A stretch of DNA of 5,547 nucleotides from Candidatus Atribacteria bacterium (GTDB lineage Bacteria > Atribacterota > Atribacteria > Atribacterales > Caldatribacteriaceae). Shown here in pieces: positions 1 to 5,547 of the stretch. A program made the position numbers and the translations under genes. The stretch covers positions 1-5,547 of the forward strand of contig JARRCQ010000124.1 of NCBI GenBank assembly GCA_029982105.1, given 5' to 3'. Under the pieces are notes generated by a model. The model searched no databases and had not been told where the DNA came from. It was given only the letters and a program-made list of their open reading frames with translations. Numbering within the stretch: position 1 is the stretch's first letter; the number at the start of each line of letters is the position of its first letter.

Positions 1-1542
1 ATACCGCTTTTGTATCAATTTCCCAATAAAATATAACATTATAAGATTGGAGTAGATTAAAAATTCCTTTCTTAACACTTCTTCCTTCTCCTCTTTTGTA
101 AATGAATCGGGCTCCTTTTTTAGTTTATTAAATTCTTCTCTCCTATACTTAGCGATTTTTTCATTAATAATTTTCAAAATTATCCAAGGAAGTATAACCT
201 CCTCTTTAGATATATCTTTTCTAAAGATCTCATAGTATTTCTCCTTAAACAACTTGTTTCTCCATCTACGCGCAAATGCCGGGTCGTTTGTGAATGAATA
301 GATAGCTTGAGCCGCCTCTGACATTTCTATAATTCTATCTTTAAACTTCTCTTTATCTCTTCTATGAAGCTTCTGCCAATTGCCTTCCTTAATAGAGTAA
401 AAATAGGGTGTAGAAGATTTATCAAGCTCTTCTTTTAATCTTTTTTGAAGAGGATCGTTAGATTTTAATTGTATCTCTGAAACAGGATTTTGAGAATTTG
501 TGTATAAAGTTATTAAGTCTACTTCCTTTAATGGCGCCTTAATAAAGCGTGCTACTACTTGAACTTCATCTGGTATATCCTCCCATTGCTCTACTCTCTG
601 CTTAGCTTCGGATAAGCAAACGGTTGTCTGACATCCATTAATAACCTGAAAACCATGCACTTCTAGAATGGGTGGAGAAGCATCTTCATTTACGGAGAAA
701 TCTTGACACACAAAACTTATTCCATTATTGTAATACCAAAACTTTTGTCGTTCATTATCATCTAATACCGTATCAATAATTTTTGCATTAATACTTCCTT
801 TTCTGGCACCACGATAGAATCTAATATTCCTCTCAAAAAGACCATCTCCATATTGCTTATACATCCTCAGAAGCTCTTTACTTTTAATAGTAGCTACTAC
901 AGAAGGCATATCCTTTTTCCTTACAAAATATTCACCAGGTATAAGTTCAAGTTTAATTGTCTCATTAAAAAGTGGGTTTTCTTTCTGCGATTTTGGTCGA
1001 TATAATGCCAAAATATCTTCTATATCATGAAAATACATCTGAACCCTTTCTTTCAAATCCGAATTGTTGAAAACTATACGCTCATGGCGTGCCTCATCTG
1101 AAAACTTACCAAAGGTAAAAAAATGTAACTGAACATCTACACCTTCTTCCCACCTTTCAGAAAATGTCGAGGCAGCATCGTAAAAAAGGGGCAGGTTCAA
1201 TTTTTTGACCTCTTCAGGTTTTCTCAACCAATCGAGACATCCTTTAAATAATACAACTTCATTACCGCCAATTTTCTTTTGTGGATCATCAAAAAATTTA
1301 CATTGTATTATTTTAATTATCTCGTCTTCTTCAATAAACGCATCTACTCGCTTATCATTTGGACTGTCTATAATACTAGTAGCTGCTATTTCTTCATCCA
1401 GATCAAAATAATTTTTGAGAACCCAAAAAACGAAACCCTTCCCAGTATTAGGGAAATTTTCACTCTTGGTTACACTCTGAACTTCTTGTTTAATTTGCTT
1501 TACAAGATCGGCATCTGATCTTGTATTAGCTTTTCTTTTCAT
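1..1542 (-). CDS. AIPR-family (abortive infection / phage resistance) protein with N-terminal PD-(D/E)XK-like nuclease motif, 3' end outside window
   Basis: Reading down from the ATG at 1542-1540 gives 514 codons without a stop, so the C-terminus lies beyond position 1. Seen in the sequence: an N-terminal segment (about residues 30-85) has a hydrophobic stretch, acidic residues E50/E51, then D67 in VDAFIEEDE and Q80-C-K82 in IIQCKF, which resembles the D...QxK active site of Mrr-like PD-(D/E)XK nucleases. Residues about 230-312 carry the AIPR core: LFERNIRFYRG, FWYYNNGISFVC (268-279) and FQVINGCQTT (298-307). The C-terminal part is charged and probably helical. Family knowledge: AIPR (Pfam PF10592) proteins are linked to phage abortive infection and often lie in restriction-modification operons. 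Inference: this is the DNA-cleaving or toxic effector partner of the upstream methyltransferase, acting in the cytoplasm. The start is set by a strong AGGAGG and by the ATGA overlap with the methyltransferase stop. GC content looks lower than in uvrC/whiA, notably near the left edge. The family call is firm; the enzymatic role is not proven. Confidence 0.85.
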   Translation of the reverse strand, partial: MKRKANTRSDADLVKQIKQEVQSVTKSENFPNTGKGFVFWVLKNYFDLDEEIAATSIIDSPNDKRVDAFIEEDEIIKIIQCKFFDDPQKKIGGNEVVLFKGCLDWLRKPEEVKKLNLPLFYDAASTFSERWEEGVDVQLHFFTFGKFSDEARHERIVFNNSDLKERVQMYFHDIEDILALYRPKSQKENPLFNETIKLELIPGEYFVRKKDMPSVVATIKSKELLRMYKQYGDGLFERNIRFYRGARKGSINAKIIDTVLDDNERQKFWYYNNGISFVCQDFSVNEDASPPILEVHGFQVINGCQTTVCLSEAKQRVEQWEDIPDEVQVVARFIKAPLKEVDLITLYTNSQNPVSEIQLKSNDPLQKRLKEELDKSSTPYFYSIKEGNWQKLHRRDKEKFKDRIIEMSEAAQAIYSFTNDPAFARRWRNKLFKEKYYEIFRKDISKEEVILPWIILKIINEKIAKYRREEFNKLKKEPDSFTKEEKEEVLRKEFLIYSNLIMLYFIGKLIQKRY

Positions 1543-2840
1543 CCGCTCCTCCTTAAAAACAATATATATTCATCCTTCATGGTATTCTGCAACCCTTTTA
1601 TCGGTTTTACAATTTTCTGGTCAAGAATAAAACCGTCTTTTAATGCCATTTCCTCAATCCTGGTCTCCAGCCTTATCCCGCCCGTCTGGACATCATTTGA
1701 CCCGATTATAATCACTGCATATTTTCCGACCTTCAGAACCCGACGCATCTCGGATAGAACTTTTTTCATATCATCAAAGTAATTAGCGAGTTTTTCTTTT
1801 CTGGTTTTACCTTTTAAACCTATCATATCTTCTCTAAGTCTTGATACGTCATACCCGAGGTACTCCAATTGTGGCCGGTCATTCTCAGCATAATCAATTG
1901 CAAAAGAGTAAGGCGGGGAAGTAATAATACCATCTATTGAATTATCTTCTAAAGAAAGATTCCTTGCATCTCCTATTTCAAACCTTGCATTACCAATCTT
2001 GAGGTTAAGTTTATCTCTTGCTTGGATAAAAGAATTGATTTGCCCGACATATCTCTTAAGCACAGAGGGGAAAAGAACATCTATACTTTTTGAGCATCTC
2101 CTTGCATAGCCCATTGCATCTAAAAAAGCAAGCAAGGTTATTGCTTTTTCTGGTTGGAATCCATTGTGATAAGAGAATTCTGCAAGTAACTTATCACTAC
2201 TTATCAGAGCTTTGTAATTTTTATTCATGTCCTCAAGTATTAATGATAATGTGGTGCTGTCGGTTTTCAACGCTTCGTACTTTACTTTACTCATTAATAC
2301 ACAGAATGGGCTTTTCTCAATTCCAATAGAATCAATCCCCATAATGCTGGCTTCCACATTTAGAGTCCCACTCCCGCACATAGGGTCAAGGATAATATCT
2401 CCAGGTTGAATCTTTAGAATGTTCAATATACTCTTTATCAATTGTGGATGAAATTTTCCTCGGTATGGAAAAAGTCCATGTGTAGCATATCCTGTGGAAA
2501 AGTTACCTTCTTTGAAGTACGATTTGATCAGCTCTGACCTTCCTTTCCATACGAGAGGGCTGCTGTTTGAACAAATTATATAATGATACGTAGGAATTCC
2601 ATCAACACTTTTGAAAAATGCCCCCCTGTGAATGATTTCATCTCTGGTAAGGAATTTATATTCATAGAAAGCGAATTCTAATTCAAAGATTTCGGCAATG
2701 TTAGGCAGCAATTCAAATTCTTTTGGTAATATAAACGAGGTTATTTTAGGCAAATCCGATATCAAGCCAATTTCCGGAACCGATTTAATCTGCATATTCA
2801 AAGTAGAAATTCCCTCCCTATTTATATTTGTCCTGGCCAT
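1539..2840 (-). CDS. SAM-dependent DNA methyltransferase (N4-cytosine or N6-adenine type, SPPY motif)
   Basis: This 433-residue protein is predicted to transfer a methyl group from S-adenosylmethionine to an exocyclic amino group in DNA, as the modification half of a restriction-modification or related defence unit. Seen: an N-terminal region of about 115 residues without recognised motifs; the family signature ATHGLFPYRGKFHP (119-132); SAM-binding motif I DPMCGSGT (152-159); an acidic motif II at E175 in IGIEKSPF; an insertion-like stretch (about 181-280); GDAR at 290-293 (motif III, D291); the catalytic motif IV SPPY (308-311) followed by FAIDYAENDRPQLEYLGYD; and a C-terminal Rossmann half with VGKYAVIIIGSN (371-382). 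SPPY is commonest in N4-cytosine enzymes but also occurs in N6-adenine ones, so the base is unresolved. No THUMP domain is evident, which argues against a tRNA methylase of Trm11/TrmG10 type. The ATG is supported by AAGGAG 8 nt upstream. It is the first gene of the cassette and overlaps the AIPR gene by 4 nt. No specificity subunit is seen, so target recognition is probably built in. Confidence 0.88.
   Translation of the reverse strand: MARTNINREGISTLNMQIKSVPEIGLISDLPKITSFILPKEFELLPNIAEIFELEFAFYEYKFLTRDEIIHRGAFFKSVDGIPTYHYIICSNSSPLVWKGRSELIKSYFKEGNFSTGYATHGLFPYRGKFHPQLIKSILNILKIQPGDIILDPMCGSGTLNVEASIMGIDSIGIEKSPFCVLMSKVKYEALKTDSTTLSLILEDMNKNYKALISSDKLLAEFSYHNGFQPEKAITLLAFLDAMGYARRCSKSIDVLFPSVLKRYVGQINSFIQARDKLNLKIGNARFEIGDARNLSLEDNSIDGIITSPPYSFAIDYAENDRPQLEYLGYDVSRLREDMIGLKGKTRKEKLANYFDDMKKVLSEMRRVLKVGKYAVIIIGSNDVQTGGIRLETRIEEMALKDGFILDQKIVKPIKGLQNTMKDEYILFLRRSG
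1546..1554 (-). promoter_or_regulatory. Ribosome binding site of the AIPR gene, inside the methyltransferase 3' end
   Basis: The minus strand reads AAGGAGGAG at 1554-1546. The AGGAGG core (1553-1548) ends 5 nt before the ATG at 1542. It lies within the last codons of the methyltransferase, whose TGA (1541-1539) overlaps the ATG as ATGA. This arrangement indicates translational coupling and fixes the AIPR start. Confidence 0.8.
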
Positions 2841-2848
2841 ATACCAAT

Positions 2849-2854
2849 CTCCTT
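2849..2854 (-). promoter_or_regulatory. Ribosome binding site of the methyltransferase gene
   Basis: AAGGAG on the minus strand (2854-2849) lies 8 nt upstream of the ATG at 2840. This supports that start over the downstream in-frame Met at residue 16. Confidence 0.75.
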
Positions 2855-2862
2855 AATTCTCC

Positions 2863-2876
2863 TCTGCTGACGCAGA
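2863..2876 (-). repeat. Short perfect inverted repeat in the leader of the methyltransferase gene
   Basis: On the minus strand TCTGC-GTCA-GCAGA forms a 5-bp stem with a 4-nt loop. It ends 8 nt before the AAGGAG ribosome binding site. There is no U-tract after it, so it is not a typical intrinsic terminator. It could be a leader hairpin or a protein-binding site; at 5 bp, chance is also possible. Confidence 0.35.
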
Positions 2877-2883
2877 TAACACC

Positions 2884-2910
2884 GAGAGCTAAAATTTAGT
2901 GAGTTCTCTC
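2884..2910 (-). repeat. Nested inverted repeat at the predicted transcription start, possible operator
   Basis: Outer arms GAGAG (2910-2906) and CTCTC (2888-2884) flank a perfect 11-nt palindrome CTAAATTTTAG (2899-2889) that lies next to the second arm. The element begins a few bases downstream of the predicted -10 box, so it would cover roughly +1 to +25. That suits a repressor site or a 5' leader hairpin. No known regulator gene is present in the window, so the function is a guess. Confidence 0.3.
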
Positions 2911-2914
2911 CCAT

Positions 2915-2943
2915 ATACTACTCAACCAGAGCAAGATGGTCAA
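2915..2943 (-). promoter_or_regulatory. Predicted sigma70-type promoter for the methyltransferase-AIPR operon
   Basis: The minus strand has a -35 box TTGACC (2943-2938), a 17-nt spacer, and a -10 box TAGTAT (2920-2915). Both boxes are close to TTGACA/TATAAT and the spacing is ideal. Transcription would start near 2908, giving a leader of about 67 nt before the methyltransferase ATG. The -35 box begins only 7 nt after the whiA stop codon, so the cassette can be expressed independently of uvrC-whiA. Read-through from whiA is not excluded, because no clear terminator lies between. Confidence 0.65.
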
Positions 2944-2950
2944 GCGATTA

Positions 2951-3844
2951 TCATTTCCCCTGCTCTTCTATTATCTTTTCAATCTCTCGCAGGCGGTGAT
3001 AAGCTCCGGACTTAGAAAGAGGAGGAGAGCAAAGGTTGCCGATTTCTCGCAGAGAAGCATAAGGATGTTCTATCCTTAAGTGAGCTACTTCCCGAAGGCG
3101 AGGAGGCAAAGAATCTAAACTAACTTCTTGAAGTTTCTGGCGCTGACGCAGGGAGGAGTTTACCGTTCTTTGTAAGTTAGCGGTTTCCCAATTCACCCAC
3201 CTGGTGAGATGGTTGAGAGTGGATTTTTCTATGGCCAGCTTTTCCCATTGCAGATAAGATTGAGAAGCTCCTAAACGATGCAAAAAAGAACCGATAACTA
3301 AAGAATTTTTAGTATAAATGTAACTCTCTTTTTTTCGTTCCCGGAGCTGAAAAGGCAAATCCTTTCCCTCCAGATACTCAAGGACCACAGAAGCTAAATC
3401 GGGAGAAAGAGGCCCAATTTCTAAGTGATGATGACGCAAGGGGTCCGAGATATAACCCCGGGCTTCAAATAACCCTCGTAGAAAAGCAAAAGCAACTTTC
3501 CCTTTAAGCATATCTTGCACTGCCGAAATATCACCGAATCCTCCCTCTTCCCAAAAACTTTCCTCCCAGAGGATATCTAGAGAATACCACTTTCCAGCAT
3601 TAATTCCTCTTTTTTCTTCCTGCAAGAGTAGATGAGGAAGATGGGGATAAAGTTTACTTTTCAGCCACAAACACTTTTTTATTAAACTCAAATCAACATG
3701 AGAAAAAGAAAGATAGCTATTGCCTTCTCTCCGCTTAATTACCCCTCCTCCTCGAAATATTCCCCACCACTCTCCTCGACACACAGATAAAGAAGAAGGA
3801 TTTTGAGCGTAAATTTCATCCTTTAGGAAAGTCCTAAAGTCCAC
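2951..3844 (-). CDS. whiA: DNA-binding protein WhiA (LAGLIDADG-like and HTH domains)
   Basis: WhiA is a sequence-specific DNA-binding protein. In Streptomyces it controls sporulation-linked cell division genes, and in Bacillus it influences division and chromosome segregation. The 297 residues are slightly shorter than the usual 310-330. Seen: an N-terminal WhiA domain starting MDFRTFLKDEI (family consensus about MSFsxxvKxEl) and including WWGIFRGGGVI (26-36); the homing-endonuclease-like middle with FLRGLFEARGYISDP (121-135), HLEI (140-143) and FLHRLGAS (187-194); then VNWETANLQRTV (217-228); and the C-terminal HTH with LPPRLREVAHLRIEHP (246-261), ASLREIG (263-269) and LSKSGAYHRLREIEKI (276-291). 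The start is GTG at 3844-3842, fixed by the N-terminal match and by a GAGAGGAA upstream. It overlaps the uvrC end by 11 nt, implying one transcript with coupled translation. It ends in TGA immediately followed by an in-frame TAA. The neighbours rapZ and yvcK, common beside whiA, are absent on the visible sides. Confidence 0.95.
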   Translation of the reverse strand: MDFRTFLKDEIYAQNPSSLSVCRGEWWGIFRGGGVIKRREGNSYLSFSHVDLSLIKKCLWLKSKLYPHLPHLLLQEEKRGINAGKWYSLDILWEESFWEEGGFGDISAVQDMLKGKVAFAFLRGLFEARGYISDPLRHHHLEIGPLSPDLASVVLEYLEGKDLPFQLRERKKESYIYTKNSLVIGSFLHRLGASQSYLQWEKLAIEKSTLNHLTRWVNWETANLQRTVNSSLRQRQKLQEVSLDSLPPRLREVAHLRIEHPYASLREIGNLCSPPLSKSGAYHRLREIEKIIEEQGK

Positions 3845-5547
3845 GAGACAAGTTCCTCTCTAAGTGTTTTTTAATCTCTTCTATAGTCTTTTCTGGAATT
3901 CCTAAGTTTTTACTAACTTCTCGAGGATCAGCTTCTAAAATTTCCCTCAAATCATCAAACGCAGAGAGGAGCTTTGTTTTCCTCTTCAGACCTATTCCTT
4001 TCACTTCCTCTAAAACCGAACCAAAAGACTGTTTGTTACGCCGCAAGCGATGAAAAGTAATAGCAAAACGATGAGCTTCATTCCTCACTCTCTGTAAAAA
4101 TTGTAAAGCCTCAGAATGAGGAGGTAAACGTAAGGGGGAAGATTTTCCGGGAAGATATATTTCTTCCCACTCCTTAGCTAAGGACAGCACCGGAAAACTA
4201 ACTCCCAGATTCTCTAAAACCTCTAAAGCCACGTTAAGCTGTCCTATCCCTCCATCTACAAGAAGCAAATCAGGAAAGGAAGAAGACTTTTCTTGAAGAG
4301 AACGGATATGTCTTTCTAAAACTTCTCTCAAACATTCATAATCATTGGGATAATCAGTTTCTCTAATTATAAACTTTCGGTAATTATTTTTATCCGGCAA
4401 TCCTCCTTTAAAGGAAACTATAGCTCCTACTGTTTCTCCCCCTTGAAAAGTGGAAATGTCCACTCCTTCTACCCACTCCGGAGGTGATGGAATACCCAAA
4501 AGACTCTGCAATTCTTCCCCTACTTTTTCTGAAATTCTTTCCCTCTTTTTCATTTTCAGCTTTTCTACTTCTAAATTCCTTTGCGCGTTACTTTGAGCAA
4601 AAATCATGATTTCTTTCTCTTCTTCGCTAAGGGGAGGAGTAAAAACTATGTTATATTCTTCCTCTATTTCAGGTAATTTCCCCCCTTCCCAGCATACTCG
4701 GGAAGGAAGATTAAATCTATTGACATAAAATTCTTCTCCGAACTCTCTCAGTATCTCTTCTCGTTCTCCACCTGAAGTAAGAAAACTCTCGCTTCCTACC
4801 AAGCGTCCCTTTCTCACTCGGAGCACAATCAAAGAAGCCAAATCTTCATCACTCGCTATATCAATAAAGTCTACGTCCTCTGTCTTAGAGAGGATCAATC
4901 GATAACGAGCCAAAATTTCATTGACTGCTTTCAATCTATCTCGGCAGCGGGATGCTTCCTCAAAATCCAGGGCTTCTGCTCTTTTCCACATTTCTTCTTC
5001 CAACCAAGATATAACCCCCTCATAATCACCATTTAAAAAGTCCTGTGCTTTTTTAACTCTCTCTCTATATTCCTCTTTACTTATTGAACCGAGGCAAGGA
5101 GCACAGCAGAGCCCTAGTTCAAAATCGAGACACGGCCTATCCAAGGGGAAACGACTTTCAGAAATGGCACAACCTCGCAAGAGAAAAAGAGAGCGCAGAA
5201 GTTTCAAGCCTTCTCTTACTTTTTTAGCATTAGTAAAGGGTCCAAAAAACTGGCCAAAAGGGGTAGTTTTTCGCCGAGCCACTTTTACTGCTGGAAAATC
5301 CCCGTCAGAAGAAAAAACCAAATAAGGGTAACTTTTATCATCTTTTAAGCGTAAGTTATAGCGAGGCTGATGAGTTTTAATTAGTTCATTTTCCAGAAGA
5401 AAAGCCTGACGTTCATCAGGAACTAAAAAATAACCAATGGTATCTATCTCTTCTACCATATCTCTTTTTAAGGGAGAAGAATACCGGTGGTGAAGGTGAG
5501 AGCTAACCCGTTTAAAAATATTTTTGGCTTTACCCACATAAAGATCG
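3834..5547 (-). CDS. uvrC: UvrABC excinuclease subunit C, 5' end outside window
   Basis: UvrC makes the 3' and 5' incisions beside a DNA lesion after UvrA/UvrB damage recognition. The visible 570 codons begin inside the GIY-YIG domain as DLYVGKAKN; about 20-30 N-terminal residues lie beyond the right edge. The GTG at 5539-5537 is an internal Val of that motif, not a start. Counting that Val as residue 1: GIY-YIG catalytic Arg in FKRVSSH (R10) and Glu in FLLENELIK (E49); cysteines C123, C136, C144 and C148, matching the Fe-S ligand spacing known in E. coli UvrC; a UVR helix pair that contacts UvrB, WKRAEALDFEEASRCRDRL (184-202); the RNase H-like 5' nuclease with VEGVDIS (D360), LLVDGG (D428) and NEAHRF (H489); and tandem helix-hairpin-helix DNA-binding motifs (about 508-560, VKGIGLKRK then LGIPEKTIEEI). 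All expected catalytic residues in the visible part are present, so it looks functional. It ends in TAG at 3836-3834, inside the whiA start region. Confidence 0.97.
   Translation of the reverse strand, partial: DLYVGKAKNIFKRVSSHLHHRYSSPLKRDMVEEIDTIGYFLVPDERQAFLLENELIKTHQPRYNLRLKDDKSYPYLVFSSDGDFPAVKVARRKTTPFGQFFGPFTNAKKVREGLKLLRSLFLLRGCAISESRFPLDRPCLDFELGLCCAPCLGSISKEEYRERVKKAQDFLNGDYEGVISWLEEEMWKRAEALDFEEASRCRDRLKAVNEILARYRLILSKTEDVDFIDIASDEDLASLIVLRVRKGRLVGSESFLTSGGEREEILREFGEEFYVNRFNLPSRVCWEGGKLPEIEEEYNIVFTPPLSEEEKEIMIFAQSNAQRNLEVEKLKMKKRERISEKVGEELQSLLGIPSPPEWVEGVDISTFQGGETVGAIVSFKGGLPDKNNYRKFIIRETDYPNDYECLREVLERHIRSLQEKSSSFPDLLLVDGGIGQLNVALEVLENLGVSFPVLSLAKEWEEIYLPGKSSPLRLPPHSEALQFLQRVRNEAHRFAITFHRLRRNKQSFGSVLEEVKGIGLKRKTKLLSAFDDLREILEADPREVSKNLGIPEKTIEEIKKHLERNLSRGL

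Noticed and set aside
1205..1518. Two short plus-strand open frames of 68 and 79 codons
   Set aside because: They lie antisense within the AIPR gene, whose protein has clear family motifs. Their translations are low-complexity (Ser/Ile/Phe-rich) and lack a convincing ribosome binding site.
1579..2409. Three plus-strand open frames of 60-79 codons
   Set aside because: All lie antisense to the methyltransferase, including its motif regions, and show no recognisable protein features.
1539..2840. tRNA guanine-N2 methyltransferase (Trm11/TrmG10 type) instead of a DNA methylase
   Set aside because: Motif I (DPMCGSGT) is similar, but no N-terminal THUMP domain is evident. The catalytic motif is SPPY rather than the DPPY of those enzymes, and the AIPR partner points to DNA modification.
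2863..2876. Intrinsic terminator after whiA
   Set aside because: The stem has only 5 bp and no T-run follows on the minus strand. It also lies downstream of the predicted promoter, in the methyltransferase leader.
5537..5539. GTG as the uvrC start codon
   Set aside because: It encodes Val inside the conserved YVGKAKN of the GIY-YIG domain, and the frame stays open to the window edge, so the real start is outside.
1..5547. CRISPR array, tRNA/rRNA genes, insertion sequence or attachment site
   Set aside because: No regularly spaced repeats, RNA gene signatures, transposase or integrase frames, or long terminal repeats were seen on either strand. Nearly all of the window is accounted for by four coding regions.

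Overview
All genes in this 5.5 kb bacterial window lie on the minus strand, so they read from high to low coordinates: uvrC (cut at the right edge), whiA, a DNA methyltransferase, and an AIPR-family protein (cut at the left edge). WhiA is typical of Gram-positive (monoderm) bacteria and also occurs in some deep-branching lineages such as Thermotogota. With the moderately low GC, a Bacillota-like or deep-branching organism is plausible, but I cannot name a species.

Right half (about 2951-5547), housekeeping. uvrC encodes the excinuclease subunit that makes both incisions in nucleotide excision repair. Its last 11 bases overlap the GTG start of whiA, which encodes a LAGLIDADG-fold/HTH DNA-binding regulator. 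In well-known Gram-positive clusters whiA sits with rapZ and yvcK, and in actinobacteria uvrC lies just upstream of that set. Here uvrC abuts whiA directly.

Gap (2841-2950). These 110 bases separate whiA from the next operon. They contain a good sigma70-type promoter (TTGACC, 17 nt, TAGTAT) reading leftward, two small inverted repeats near the predicted start and leader, and a clear ribosome binding site. I see no convincing intrinsic terminator.

Left half (1-2840), defence cassette. A 433-residue DNA methyltransferase with an SPPY motif is followed, through a 4-base ATGA overlap, by an open frame of 514 codons with no stop before position 1. I read that frame as an AIPR protein (abortive infection / phage resistance family). 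Its N-terminus carries a PD-(D/E)XK-like nuclease signature (D67, then Q80-x-K82), followed by the AIPR core (NNGI and NGCQT motifs). The simplest model is a compact two-gene modification/restriction unit: the methyltransferase marks host DNA and the AIPR protein is the nuclease-like effector. Translational coupling and a private promoter support joint action. The effector role and target site are inferences. This cassette is the most interesting part of the window.
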